From Psilocybe azurescens (lineage: Eukaryota > Basidiomycota > Agaricomycetes > Agaricales > Agrocybaceae): a stretch of DNA of 64,000 nt. The DNA is taken from assembly GCA_023853785.1 (NCBI GenBank), contig JAJIRX010000704.1:1-64000 (forward strand), in the 5' to 3' direction. Position 1 is the first letter of the stretch. Each line of letters starts with the position of its first letter. Positions 47,985 to 59,715 of this stretch are shown here, one piece after another. The position numbers and the translations under genes were made by a program. The notes below the pieces were generated by a model. That model was not told the DNA's origin and searched no databases. It worked only from the letters and a program-made list of their open reading frames with translations.

Positions 47985-48348
47985 ATGAGGGCAATCAAAG
48001 GTATCTTTCTCATGTCTCTATACTCATGCATGCTAGATTGATGCAACCTTAGGCATTCTTCTCACTTGGTTAGTGGTTCTTGATCACCAGGCAACCTTGA
48101 CTGTTGTCCTTTCTCATAGTCGTTCCCCAGTGATCCTGCAGTGAAGCAGATCCTATTGCTCATGAACGAGAGGGAAAGCTTTATTATAGAAGATCTCGAT
48201 GACAACCACCTCGTCATAAAAGCTGAACAAGAGTACCGGGTCAGAAAAGAGTTAGAGTCCGAGGTATGTGTGCTTAGCACCTGGTTGCCAGTTCGCTCTA
48301 ACATCGGCATCGCAGTTGGAGAAGAACACATACAGTTTGGAGACATGA
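47985..48348 (+). CDS. TFB5: TFIIH core subunit TFB5 (TTDA/p8 homologue)
   Basis: Four tiny exons join to a 65-residue protein: 47985-48000 (16 nt, MRAIK and part of G), 48053-48068 (16 nt), 48131-48263 and 48316-48348. The joined product reads MRAIKG, then ILLTC, DPAVKQILLLMNE, FIIEDLDDNHLVIK and ends LEKNTYSLET. Length and order match the TFB5 family (about 65-75 residues). It is the smallest subunit of TFIIH in the nucleus. It binds and steadies Tfb2/p52 and is needed for nucleotide excision repair and transcription. The two 16-base exons are easily missed by gene finders. All borders are GT-AG and all phases agree. Confidence 0.93.
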
Positions 48349-49075
48349 TAACTGCTTCGGCCCGTTTTCACGATCTGGGTGCCGTTATGGAAAATTCTGA
48401 CAGTTATTACTCACAAAATTTTGTTCAGCCCGAGCCATGCAGCACAGTTCGGATATTGTGAATCTCGATGTGGATGGCTTATAATCTTTTATCACTCAAA
48501 CTGTTCATTCAAAACATCCTCAGCAAGAAATTGGACCCCGTATCTTTAGAATGAACGCGTCAACAATTTGAGCTTTCCTTAATTTTCCGTCCAGGCCCGA
48601 GTTTAGACTCAAGTTCTCCCAATTCGCTCTAGAGTCGTAGGGGCATGAATACGAGCAATATCCTGATCCTTTCGTGTAAGCTTTCGTTGGGCCTCAAATG
48701 CAGAGGCACCGACCATACAATTCTCAGTCGACTCGAGAGATTCGGCTTACCTGAAAGCCAACCGAATCTTTGGGATTTGCTTTGATCTTGAACCGAGTGT
48801 ACACCTGCGTACACGCGTGCGTTGAAAATATTCTCCAACTTCGCGACAATCATATCCTATGCTGACTTGACGCCGACTTCAACTCTTCCAACGATCTCGA
48901 GTCTGGACTTAGAACACATAATGTGTCTAGATAGTAACATCTAATCAGATAAGATCCTACATGAGCGGCAATCTTCCTCTTCTAACCGCAACCACTACTA
49001 TAGCCATAACTTATAGGCAAGAATTCACCCACAAGAAGCCCTTATAAGTCAATTTGATTGAACCCTACAGCTAGG
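48349..49075. other. intergenic DNA downstream of TFB5
   Basis: About 730 bp with no supported gene. It contains the promoter of the gene that starts at 49076. Confidence 0.5.
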
Positions 49076-50225
49076 ATGGAACCCCTTTCTCTCACTTTGG
49101 AACAAGGAGAGAAAATAGTTCGAAAGCATCTCGCAAGCCATGGCAATTCGACCGTACAACTAATAAAGGAGATCAAGAACAATGGATACAGGTCTGTAAC
49201 GCGTCTCAACCGTCTTTCCGTACCCTTTAAACACCATTGATTCCCAGTTACACGTCTGGTACCCGAACCTATATCTTGGATCTAGTCCTCGAGGGAGCCC
49301 GTGTCCCGTCATGCTTGTGTTTTATCACGATATCCCATCCTAACCCCACCGAATCCGATTCAATATATCGCCCAAACACGCTACCCATAACACACGACAT
49401 TATCTCTCGCATACGCGCCCACACAGACATCCCCATTCCCAACCCCACTCTAGACACAACACTTGATCTCGTCCCGTTCCACTTCTTGGTCTCCCCACCT
49501 CTCCTATGTTATCGTCCGACATCATGCCGTTATCCACTGCACGAAAATGCGGTCTTCTCAGCCCAGAAGATATCGTTCTGGTGGACCTTCAAATCGGGCG
49601 CTTCCTCGGACAGCTGCACAGCGGCGTCCAGAACGACTGGTTCGGCCCAATGCGTCTAGACGCGCCCAGCGACCCCTCATACAGCTGGCAAGAAACGTTC
49701 ACCCTCCTCCTCGAAACCCTCCTCTCTGAATTCCAATCATCCGGGGTAGATTTCCCGTACGAAGAGATCCGAGGCCACCTCTCTCGTGCCATCGGTTTCT
49801 TTCTCTTCGACGATGTCGAAGCCCCATCGCTCATCTGGTTCACCGGCTCAGAAGATGACATCTACATCGCTCTGCCTTCCCGCACGGCACCGACGACGCG
49901 TGGGATTGCCGCGATCCTTCCCAACGTCGCGCATGCGATATGGGGAGACCCTCTTCTCGAGAGCTTCTTCCTGCCGCCAGCGCCTTCTTCCGCTGTTCAG
50001 GAAGGATATCTCGCTAGCGGCGGCAAAGAAACCATCGTGGTTCCACGACAGAAAACCAAGCGAATTTGGTATTCCTTGTTTCTGGGGCTTATCATCCTTC
50101 GTGAACGCAGTCATAAAGGCTGCGTTGACGATCCCGCGCCCGATGCTTCTAACGTTGATAAAGATTGGGCGATGGGCCTCATACTGAAATCAATCAAAGC
50201 CTTATCAGACGCACCCTGTTATTAA
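49076..50225 (+). CDS. aminoglycoside phosphotransferase-like protein (one apparent frameshift)
   Basis: The start is ATG 49076 (MEPLSLTLEQGEKIVRKHLA). The intron is 49192-49247, with exon 2 from 49248 to the stop at 50225. YTSGTRTYILDLVLEG resembles the strand pair of the nucleotide-binding lobe, and ITHDIISRIRAHTDIPIPNP plus LVDLQIGRFLGQLH resemble the hinge and helix regions of APH/choline-kinase-like folds in fungi. The expected catalytic HGD motif is not visible, so it may be a pseudokinase. The fold call is from pattern memory only. The frame breaks at the C4 run 49493-49496, where one C more would join FHFLVSP to MLSSDIMPLSTARK. About 365 residues are expected. Confidence 0.55.
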
Positions 50226-50407
50226 AGATGACAACGATAAATAATGAAATTTATGGGATATAGGCACATTGTTGAGTCAGAAGAAAAGAGCCCCATCTGT
50301 ACCTGCTTGGACTAGTTAATGGATTCAAGAACGGGAAGGAATACGGGAATATTAGAAATAAAACGCCGGAATGTAAAGGCAGCTAATTTGGTATCGAGGA
50401 TTTCAGC

Positions 50408-51589
50408 TCATGCAGCAGCAGCCTTCTGAGTGTTGGCCTGCTCTTTAGCTTCGTTTCTGGCAGCAAGAATGGCATCTGCCTTCTTTCGATACTCCTGAAA
50501 TCCATACATTAGTTTAATGTTTCAAACGAAAGTTAATAGAGGTGAAAAGACATACCGCTTTCTCATCTTCGCTGAGTGCTAAATACCGCTCTCTCAATGT
50601 TCGCGAAGCGTCGATGAAAGTCATTCCTCCTTCCAGTTTTTTAGGGAAGTTTTCCTTCATGAAGCTGAGATGGTGTGGTTAGAAGGAGAATCAAAATAAG
50701 AGAGCATGGATCATACACATTGTAAGCCTGAATTGTACCTCTCGCGTTATTCTTCCTGCGTATCCTTCGCTCTTTGGGGGTGAGAGTCGCTTTCCATGCG
50801 TTATACTTTACCAAGTACTCAACCCGTTCTTTGGGGTCGACCGCGTATTTCTGGACAACATAAATCAATAAGCATGAGTATAAAACCACAAGATATAGTA
50901 AGGATTGCATACCGTCTTTTCTTCTTCTGACATACTGGACCATACTTTGGCGGACTGCTTCAGTATTTCCGTCCTGTCCGTTCCGAGATCTTGGCCGTTC
51001 ATCGTCTGGGACATGAAGTTGGTGTATGCAGTCTTAGGCTTCTTGAACGGCGGGCGGCGAGCATTTTTATCGCCACTAAACATAAATGCGAGGTTATTCC
51101 CAAAATATTGAACGAAAGTGAATATCCTTGACTGACATCTTTCCTTTTCTTTCTCTTCATTCACTTTCTGCCTGATAAGCCTCACTTTCTCCCTTTGAAG
51201 CTTCGCCTTCTCTTTCAGTTTGAGGGCGTTGGCTTTCTTTATCGCCAATGCCTTCTCCCTGCGGGCTTTAGCCTTCTCTTTCGTCAACACCTTCTCCGTT
51301 GCTTTAGCTACCTTCTCCTTCAATCCACTCTCCTTCTTCGTCTTCGCGAGGGCTTTCTCCTTCTCTGATTTTTCCGCTGCCTTGGAGCCAGAAACCTTCG
51401 ACTTGACCTTTTTGCAGTTGCTCTAGTTGTCTTCGTGGATTTAGCATCTTTCTTGGCAGCTTCAACCCAAGCCGTTGTCAAGAACGAACGCGTCGCCACT
51501 AAAGAAGAAACAGTCGGTCTGGCATGGCTGAAAGCTGCATTTGAGATCGCTGAATGCGCCCTGGAGATCCTTAAGACGGTGAATAACAT
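50408..51589 (-). CDS. mitochondrial HMG-box protein 1 (TFAM/Abf2-like)
   Basis: The start chosen is ATG 51589 (MLFTVLRISRAHSAISNA) because it opens a typical mitochondrial presequence: Arg/Ser-rich, without acids, ending near RSFLTTAW. The ATG at 51667 would hide that signal. A long highly charged Lys/Glu/Ala helix region follows. HMG box 1 is RRPPFKKPKTAYTNFMSQ ... SAKVWSSMSEEEK, with the usual proline and aromatic residues. A second box-like part contains FMKENFPKKLEGG, RYLALSEDEKAEYRKKAD. The stop TGA is at 50408. Such proteins coat and bend mitochondrial DNA. The frame breaks at the run 51409-51413, lacking one base. A paralogue lies directly upstream on the same strand. Confidence 0.82.
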
Positions 51590-52024
51590 GTTGGAAGCTT
51601 GAGGCACAGTAGGAATTGGGTTATGCCACGGGTTCAACACTACGCGCCGCCTAGGCCTGCCTTCCATTCGCGGAGGAAGCTTCTCAAATACATATGCGCA
51701 AATAACGCGTCCTGTCCTTAGTCACACTCGAACACCAACTTCAACGCGCCCCAGAATAGATCTGGAATAAGCAAAATTTGTAGATCTAATTGACTTTGTA
51801 GGCTAGATCTAGAAATACTGTACGCCATTGAACTTCTTGAGGAAAGCTTCAAGCGTCAACTCCAAACTTGCTCCAAACTGGGAATTGACTAAGAGTCGTA
51901 TCAATTACGAATTACGATAGACAACTTGTTTGAAAGCTTCAGGCCATGTGTATCCATTTGACAGTACTTGATCGTAATTGAATCGAGGGGCATGATATTG
52001 GGCAGCAGCATCGATTCGATGTCT
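51590..52024. other. spacer between the tandem mitochondrial HMG-box genes
   Basis: About 435 bp holding the promoter of HMG gene 1 and the 3' end of HMG gene 2. No other gene was seen. Confidence 0.5.
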
Positions 52025-53136
52025 CAAACGACAACAGATCCTTGGGAGTCTTCAGTTTTCTGTGCAGCGGTGTGTTCCCGTGCACGTTGTTTATAAACCT
52101 AATAAGATGCAAGAGTCGATTAGTGAAGAGCAGCCAGCTTTAAAAGAACGAACCTCTTTCTCTGCGTCACTCAATTCTTTCCATGCGAGGGTAATTGAAC
52201 TAATGACAGTCCTTACTGTTTGGTTCTCGCGTAAAGGTCCCCGAGGAAATTTGTCTCGGACAAATCTGTAAATTGATTAAAGAGGCCACCCAGGAGAACA
52301 TCCCAGCAGGACATACAGTGCAAATGGACGCATGGTCGTTTTACGCGCCTTTTTCGCCTTGACAGCCTTTCTCTCCCGTGGGCTGAGATTCTTGTACCAA
52401 GCCTTGTATTTCTCCCGATAATCTATGTAAAGTCGGGGATCAACTACGTATTTCTAATGACAGGGAATTGTCAGAAGATTTCCGGATTGCTTCATATGGA
52501 GTGGACATACCCTTTTCTCTTCGCCACTCAAATTAGCCCAAACAGATCCTTGTTCTGCGAATGCTACTAATATCCCCTCTTCACGGGTTGCTTTCAACCA
52601 GTTGGAGAATGCATTACGGGGAGGTGCGTCGAACGGCGGACGAATTTCACGAAGCTTCTTGGCCAACTCTCTGCTTTTCTGTTCCTCTTCTGCCAATTTC
52701 TGCACTTTTGTTTCCTCTTTTGCCCTTAGGGCCTGTTCTCTAGCCTCCTCTTTTTCTCTGGCCGCCTGCGTCCTTTTATGGGCCTTCTCTGTCATTTTGC
52801 GGGCTTTCTCTTCCGTTAGCTCTTGTTCTTTGAGCGCCTTCTCTTTCACTTTACGGGCCATCTCTTCCTCCCGCTCTTGTTCCCGGAGGGCCCTCACTTT
52901 CGTCTCCGCCCTTTCAGCCGCAGAGAGTTTCTTCGCCGTCCCTACTGGTTTAGAGCGTATGTTTTTGGCATCAGACGCCACAACTGAAGATTCCCCACAT
53001 CATTTTTTAGTGCATTGACTGTAGTCGAAATCAAGCGTGACCCCACCAGGGACGTAACAGTTGGGGCAGCAGAGCGCAAAGCAGCGCTTGAAGGTCCTGA
53101 GCGAGCCCAAGTATTCCTCAAGGTAATCAATAACAT
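52025..53136 (-). CDS. mitochondrial HMG-box protein 2 (TFAM/Abf2-like paralogue)
   Basis: The start is ATG 53136 (MLLITLRNTWARSGPSSAA), an Arg/Ser/Ala-rich presequence ending in SRLISTTVNAL, similar to that of the neighbour at 51589. A coiled, highly charged region follows (ERAETKVRALREQEREEEMA to KVQKLAEEEQKSRELAKKL). HMG box 1 is RPPFDAPPRNAFSNWLKATR ... SVWANLSGEEKR, then KYKAWYKNLSPRERKAV. Box 2 is FVRDKFPRGPLRENQTV ... LAWKELSDAEKE, with the C-terminus ending SQGSVVV at 52025. The likely role is mitochondrial DNA packaging. The frame breaks at the run 52993-52996, lacking one base. Divergence from gene 1 is high, so the duplication is old. Confidence 0.78.
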
Positions 53137-53785
53137 TTTCAGGACATAAAAGATCCGTCTCGGAAATGAAAATAATCAAGTAGCGGTCAATAAAGAAGCA
53201 GCCAGCAGAAGTTATTTGGAGGTTAGCATTCGGAGTGCAATAAGTAAGAACACTGACCAAGGTCCCGCAGGGGCTTTCGAAATAAATATCTGTAAAGAAC
53301 GCGTACTCGTGACTCTATGAGTGCAACACTTGAGCTTAAACACCCCTTACCTCCTGTCTGTTCAAATGATGTACACAGCTCAAGTTCCGCTTCATACAAT
53401 TATACACTGGCACTCAGATGTGCCTGTTCATCCCCAACGTATCCCACGCACCGCATGCCTTGCCCTTTGTTCGTAAAGAACTTCTCTCACAGGTGGACGT
53501 ATGACTCCTGTATGACTCTACAATGGAAGGGACTGCAATGATTGACAACCCATCCCTGGGCAAAGCAGCTGACAGCGAAGGTCAATACTCATAGCAAATA
53601 GCTCTTCTACTCGCCCCTGAGTCAGCGTGGACCATTTCACCCCAACCAAAATTTTGTTTGACATTCCGGTCTGGCCAGACGTATCCGTAAAGCTCAGTCG
53701 CCTCAGGTATAAAAGGCACCAACCTTCCAAAGCAATTCCCCAATCCAACCAACTTCTTTGCTTTAGACTCACTGGGCCGCTCGAG
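53137..53785. other. divergent intergenic region left of the small secreted protein gene
   Basis: About 650 bp. A TATA box (TATAAAA) lies at 53708-53714, 72 bp before the start codon at 53786. The rest holds no supported gene. Confidence 0.5.
53708..53714 (+). promoter_or_regulatory. TATA box of the small secreted protein gene
   Basis: TATAAAA, 72 bp upstream of the ATG at 53786, with a CCAATCC word near 53741-53750. A strong TATA box suggests regulated or high expression. Confidence 0.6.
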
Positions 53786-54196
53786 ATGCAACTTCGGACT
53801 GCTACTGGTGCTCTTATCGTGTCGGTTCTCTATTTCGCCACAGGAGCTGCTGCTGTATCCTGCGCAGTATGCGCCCCGTCAATCACCTTCCAAGGAGCTG
53901 TTAGAACCTTAACCCTGAATAGGCAGGAATCCGGCAATACAGTTCAGTGCAAGTGAGCATTGATTTTGTGCTCTCAAATTGAATACGCTTGACCTAACTA
54001 TTTTTTTCAGCTATGACACCCCAGCTATCCCAGGGTTCTCTCCAGGGTGTCTCTATCAAGTGCGTAATTCGTGATATAAATGTCGGAAATGTTCACTGAG
54101 AACGCTTCTCAGAACGTCAACGGTGTTCTTATCTTCACAAACGCAGGAACGGCCTGTCCAAGCCCACTGACATTAGTTCAAAAGACCTCATGCTAA
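53786..54196 (+). CDS. small secreted cysteine-containing protein
   Basis: Three exons, 53786-53952, 54011-54059 and 54113-54196, give about 99 residues. The N-terminus MQLRTATGALIVSVLYFATG followed by AAAVSC is a clear signal peptide, with cleavage probably after AAA. The mature protein of about 75 residues has six or seven Cys (SCAVC, VQC, GCLYQ, TACPS and a final SC). Such small Cys proteins are secreted by mushrooms and may be effectors or wall proteins. It is not a hydrophobin, since the CC doublets are missing. No family was recognised. The splice borders are all GT-AG and in phase. Confidence 0.72.
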
Positions 54197-55253
54197 TGGT
54201 GGTACGTAAGTTTTACACAAAGGGGGCCTGCAGTTAAATAATAATATGCTTAGGACTTCAGAAGGATGCAGCTGCACGGAAGCTGGGGGAGCAATATAAT
54301 ATCCATTCCTATGTGACCCATAGCTACTCAGATAAATTTCACATGCCTACATGTCGAGAAGAAATCTCCTAAACAGTTGACCATTAAAATACATCAGGTG
54401 CACCGACAATCTATGAATTCATTTTTACGGCCTGCATAGATCAGCCTCAGGCAACGAGTCCACTGTGACCGACGAAGTGTCAAAGACATTTATCCCAGAA
54501 CATCGCTTGGAGCTCTTGTACGGCACCGATTCGATGCAATATTGCAATGCTGTCCTTCGATCGAATCACCAAATGTTCAATCGTATGAACCAGCATGCTA
54601 GAGTCGTCCTTCACATGTGCACGTCCTCTGCTGGTGCTATAGTTTTAGCCATTGTTTTCCTACGATTCATTTGACGAATTATTTATTGATGGGTCACGGC
54701 CAGTATACAGCGCGTTCCGACATCTACAAACAGGCCACCCGTCTTGAGAGAAGTTGCAAGCTACAGTAGAGCTCTGAGCTTAGGACTCTGCATAATGCGG
54801 CAGAGACATGCATAGCTACACTCTATGACATAGCTATACGAGGAACTTTGTGAGTCGTTTGGGCTATATAATATGCCGTATGTTATCAACCAGCGTGGAT
54901 GATTGCCAGTCATCCTCGGGGTTGCCGAATTTCGACAACAATTCGGCAGGTCAAAAACTTCGGAGGCCCTAGAAATCGTCTAAGGCATTTACAATGACTA
55001 TCTAGCAGTAGTAAGAAAACGGCTGCACTGATATACATGTAATGATATCGACCCTCTGTGGCTTGGAGGAAAATGAGAAAGAACTACCCTCCAGCCCCTG
55101 ACGCCACATGACCCCCTGCGTATGTTATTCTTGGCAACATTAATAATAGAAACGCCGGGGACGCGAGGTGCCGGTGCCGAGCCGATTGTGTCCTGACCCT
55201 CTCAAAAGCCGTTCTTTTAATCCCTTGCCAGTGTATTAGACGGTATTAGAACT
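54197..55253. other. intergenic DNA, possibly holding gene relics
   Basis: About 1 kb. A frame of 69 codons (54465-54674) ends in a hydrophobic stretch (AIVLAIVFLRFI), but no start, splice context or motif makes it a convincing gene. A short frame after 54255 repeats Cys-rich codons (SEGCSCTEAGG) but ends within a few codons. Confidence 0.4.
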
Positions 55254-56681
55254 ATGGGAAGTACCATCACCATCGAAATCTCTGACCGAATTGCTACTAT
55301 TACGCTTAACCGACCTGCAAGCCTCAATGCGATCACCACTGAAGGTACCCGAATCTTTTCGATTACGAAGTTTATCGAGCCCGAGCTTAATATTCATGGC
55401 ATCACCAACCGGTGTATGCTGTATCTCCTACATAGACTACGATGCATTCGCTAATGCCTTAAGAGAAATTGACAAGAACGAAGATGTTCTCGTGACTGTT
55501 TGGCAAGGTGCACGTCTCTCACATTTCAACAGTTCAATCACCAATAAACATCCTCCTTCATCTTAGCTACCGGCAAATGGTTCTGCGCGTATGTATAAAG
55601 CTACATGAGGACTGGCGCACACTGTTTCTAGCTGCTAAAGAGACAATAGTGGAACAGATGTGAAGCGCTCAGGCTCCAACCCAGCAGACTCAATTGGAAG
55701 TGTTCGCAAGGCTCTCAAAAATAATGTCGTGAGCACCACGACTGATTGCGGGAAGGCGGTAAGATTTGCTATCTCTCCCGCAACGACCCTGTTTGGAGAT
55801 TCATGTCCTACTAGCTCTACTCCCATAGCAAGATCCTCGTGGCAGCTCTTAATGGACCCGTAATGGGTACGTCGATGCTTCTATTTTCGCGAGTCTTGCA
55901 TTAGCTTATGCAGCCGGCAGGTATTACTGCTGGTATGTGTTTATGATCATAAAGCAATATAAAGAATACGTATGACCGTGATACATATAGCTTTTCTTGG
56001 CTATTTCGATTTTATCTACGCTTTGCCTAACGCATGGCTAGCCGTACCTTTTACCTTTCTTGGTGAGTTGTGGAAAGAGTGGTCTTTTTTGACTATCTCT
56101 CGATTCTATGACTTTGATCAGGTATTATTGCCGAGGGAGGTTCCAGTGTGAGCTTCGCAAATCGCAGTGAGCAATCCATCATGTTTCGCAATATAATTTA
56201 ACTCAATAGCGTCAGTGGGAGTTGCCTTCGCCAATGAGGTCTTGATATGGGGAAAGAAAAAGACCGCAGAAGAACTCCTTGCTTGTGGGTTCATCAAGTA
56301 ACTATTTTTAACATTCTCCATATTATCACTTGCTTACATTCACCCCATTGGCAGCAAAATATTTCCAGATCAAAGTGCCGAATCCTTCCATTCGGCAGTA
56401 CGCAGGCTTATTCTCGATGAGCTCTCGGGACTGGACCCCACTGCGCTACTCGTTATGAGGAGTCTCATCCGACGAGGCCTGCATGAGAAGAACGACCCCG
56501 ATGCTGTGAATCTGCGCGAAAGTTATGGTGCGTAATTTCTTCATAGTTCCTCTAGCGCCTGAAATTTGATGAACGTATTGGTTGGACATGCCCAATAGCT
56601 CAAGCGGAGCGCTTTGCAAGCGGCATACCTGCACAACAATTCTCCAGAATTGCAAAGAAAGAGATTAAACACAAGCTATAA
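55254..56681 (+). CDS. peroxisomal enoyl-CoA isomerase/hydratase family protein
   Basis: The start is ATG 55254 (MGSTITIEISDRIATITLNR). The gene is cut into about ten small exons. Crotonase motifs in order are ITLNRPASLNAIT, DYDAFANALREI, TGKWFCA|GTDV (oxyanion-hole segment), ILVAALNGPVMG, AFLGYFDFIYAL, FTFLG and AEGGSS (second active-site segment, EGGSS with the acidic residue typical of the delta3-delta2 isomerases), and KTAEELLACGFIN. The protein ends in KHKL at 56681, a variant PTS1 peroxisomal signal like the HRL of yeast Eci1. It shifts double bonds in unsaturated fatty acyl-CoAs for beta-oxidation. The exon around 55740 is uncertain. Confidence 0.83.
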
Positions 56682-57971
56682 TGAAGTTATAATTTATCCA
56701 TTTAAGGATGGAGTAGTATGTACACGAAATTATCATGAGGATCCAAATGAAAAGGAAATCGTATTTCTTTCCATCAACTTTTACTCATCTCTCTTACCGC
56801 ATCCCATGGCAAGAAGAAATGGAGTACAATTGTCCTATTTCCTTCTTTGGCACATCTTCCAAGCGTCACTCCCCCTGCGCTCCCTGTCTACATAAACCCC
56901 ATACGTCGCCGTGAAATATCATAATCATGGCTCAATACCAAGGAAATCGGCAGTGGCCCTACCACTCAAGCTGTTCCGCAATATATATTTCCAGGGATGC
57001 TATGCGCCTTGTCTATTGAGTCTCTGCAGAAACTCTCCGACTCGGGGTTACAAGAACTGGAGATCGTAGTCTGGGATGACACATCGAAGGGCGGTCAGGA
57101 ACTTGAGAAACTTTCGGTAACAAACGGTTACTCGATGTCATACAAGACTATCGATCGACGGGGCTTATGCAGAGGCAGACCCTGAATATCAGAGAGGGGA
57201 TCTGCACCCATGAGGTTCTCTTGGGACAGTAGGTAATAAATGCCCGCATATGAACAAGCTTATAGTCCATGTCGAACAAGTCATGTCCTTTTTCAAAATC
57301 GGAGGGACCGTCGCATATTTGCATCCGTACTTCGCCAGAAATCAGCGGTCTACCATTCTCCAAATGATAGTACAGGTGTCCTTTCGTATTCGGGGGCAAG
57401 CCATGACGAATCTGTTCACTTGCCTACTTGTAATATCCGACTAGGTTGTAATGTGAGGAGTAGCCGCCTTGGATAACCTGGACCAAATGGACAGAGACCG
57501 TGTTGACTGATCGGTCACAGCAAGAATACATCAATTTCGTCCAATAATCAAAAGGAGCAATACACACCGAGGAAGTCCATCTCCTTCCAGAGCCTATAGC
57601 AAATGAAGTTGTTACTGGGATGGAAAGGTATCAGGCAGCGACCTTCGAGCGACCTGGAGTGATACAGTTGTTTTGTAAGAGAGGGTTCAAGCCAGTCGCG
57701 CTACGTTCTAGTGGTTGAATTGCAAAATTCCCACTGATGCCTGCAAACTGCTATAACTCATTTCTCAAAAGCAAGCCGTTGAACATTTGTCCCATACAAG
57801 CTACCGCTCGAAATCTGCTGAACGGGTCGATGACCGCGGAAACAAGTAATCATGTCAGTGAGGTTAAATAAGGTGTTTCCTTGTTTGGTATGGTTCCGAC
57901 TTGTGTACTTACGGGCCAAGCTCCAAGTTTAATAGTTCCACGGACCTCAACCACTGTGTCGTATCATCTTA
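56682..57971. other. intergenic DNA with short unrecognised frames
   Basis: About 1.3 kb. Frames at 56997-57185 (LSIESLQKLSDSGLQELEIV) and 57250-57444 (FKIGGTVAYLHPYFARN) look protein-like but have stops around them and no obvious splice chain. They may be relics of a gene. I do not recognise them. Confidence 0.4.
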
Positions 57972-59447
57972 TTGGTTATAATGGATATCCAGGAAATACT
58001 GAGCTATCTTCAACCACTAAATGGATCGTTAGGGGTCCAGAATGCCACAGCCGACATTCACATTCTGTCGGGTTCCTTCAGATCTTTGTCCCTCTTTTTA
58101 CTTGTCTTTTCACCGTCGAGAAGATCTCTCTCGCACCTGGAGTCTGTCCCTGCCTACGGACCTCATCAATATCTGGCTGCCAATCGATTTAAAGATCGTA
58201 TTTATACTACAAGTTGGGCACTTCCTCCAACTCTATCCAGCTGGTGCGTGGAACGCTCTGAACTGGCACCTTGGAGAGTGACGCACATCAATACAGTTCC
58301 AATCAGTATGTCTGGAATTTGCTATTTACGAGCATGGAAGATTAACAGAACAATAGCTGCGACCTCTTCATATGTCACTATTCCACAACCATATAGTCAT
58401 GCATATTCTGTGGGTGGGCCTACTGGAGAATCACACCTAATCGATGTCGCGACCGGAGCTTTCAAACATAAGACACAACAACTGCTTTTTGTGCCAGAAG
58501 AACATTTAGAAGCAGCCGATAAAACCAGACTGGCTTTGGTGCGTCCTTGATCGATCCACGCGTCGAGGCGACCACCCACCTTTCTGCACCAGCGCTATGG
58601 GTCCCACGGGATTGAATTCACACCTTCTGGTCAACATGCATTTGTTCCTGTCCTTGGAACTAATTCGATTGAAATGTACACCCGGGACTCAACGAGCGGG
58701 CAATTATCACATCTAACTTCTGTGCTGTCTCCTCGTGGTTTGAATTCAAACGACGGCCCCAGACATATCAAAATTCATCCAAATGGAAAAGTCTTATATT
58801 CAGTTACCGAACACTGTACGCCTACGTTCATTGCACCAATGTCTACACGACTGACATGTTTGCCAGCTAACTTGGTGGATGCATATCGTATTTTGCCTGG
58901 TGGTCTGGAACATATAAGTTCATGCTCTCTGTTGCCCGCTGGCATACCGAACCCTGCAACCATAAATCCAAAGGACCACTTCCGTGGGGACACGCTCATG
59001 TTTCCTCCTTCAACTCCATCCAGTCCCACCCCTAGAGTATTGATCACAACCACTCGAGGATCTTCTGCTCGACTGCGTGGTTGGCTGAGCGTATTCCCTC
59101 TAAATGAAGATGGGTACTTCGCTGCTGTACCAGTAGAGGGAAGTCACCCACCTGGTACAGGCGACAACGAAGCACAGCGTTTCCAAACTCCAACATCTGG
59201 CGGAAAGGCGAATGCAATTGATATCATATCAAAGAATAGGGATGACCACGAGGCAGGTTTATGGATCTTGCTTACTGACGACGACGACGCCACCGCTTCT
59301 CCTTCTGGAACAGGTGCAGTCAGAGTCCTGGAATGGGATGGGTGGGGAAAGGGTGGTGTCAAGATTGTCGATGAGTGGCCTTCAACAAAAGATATTGAAA
59401 GTGACGATAGAATTAAAGGGGCGAGCCATGCTATATGGTTAGATTAA
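57972..59447 (+). CDS. carboxy-cis,cis-muconate cyclase (7-bladed lactonase family)
   Basis: The first plausible Met lies at 57972-57981, but an upstream exon is possible, so the start is uncertain. The beta-propeller begins with DIHILSGSFRSLSLFLLVFS. It continues with VPAYGPHQYLAANRFKDRIY, WALPPTLSSW, an intron near 58309-58370, then TSSYVTIPQPYSHAYSVGG, TGESHLIDVATGAF and an intron from 58540, after which RYGSHGIEFTPSGQHAFVPV, NDGPRHIKIHPNGKVLY and GGKANAIDIIS follow. It ends GASHAIWLD at 59447. Family members cyclise 3-carboxy-cis,cis-muconate to the muconolactone in the protocatechuate branch of the beta-ketoadipate pathway. It lies 268 bp upstream of a dioxygenase gene on the same strand, which fits this role. 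Confidence 0.85.
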
Positions 59448-59715
59448 CGAATGAAAGCGTAGACGAAAGTCGGCATTGTATGTGATCCTCTAAGAGGATC
59501 GACCACGGTCCACGAGTAAATTATCAGCGAGAACATGCACTTTAAACCCTAACCTAATAATAGGATTCACCGCCGAGTGCCAGATCCGTGCGATCCTGTC
59601 GGGCGGGTCTTCCTCAGCGAACATCATTTCTCATGCAGGGAAATATTCACAATGGGGTGGGACCGCTCTATATAAGCCACGGCAACTCACTCACCTTCCT
59701 TCAGCTTCCTCCGAC
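59448..59715. promoter_or_regulatory. promoter region of the intradiol dioxygenase gene
   Basis: A TATA box (TATATAAG) lies at 59669-59676, 47 bp before the start codon at 59716. No other coding sequence lies in these 268 bp. Confidence 0.6.

Noticed and set aside
51590..51667. Longer N-terminus of HMG gene 1 from the ATG at 51667
   Set aside because: It would place an Arg/Pro stretch before a good mitochondrial presequence, and the paralogue begins at the presequence Met.
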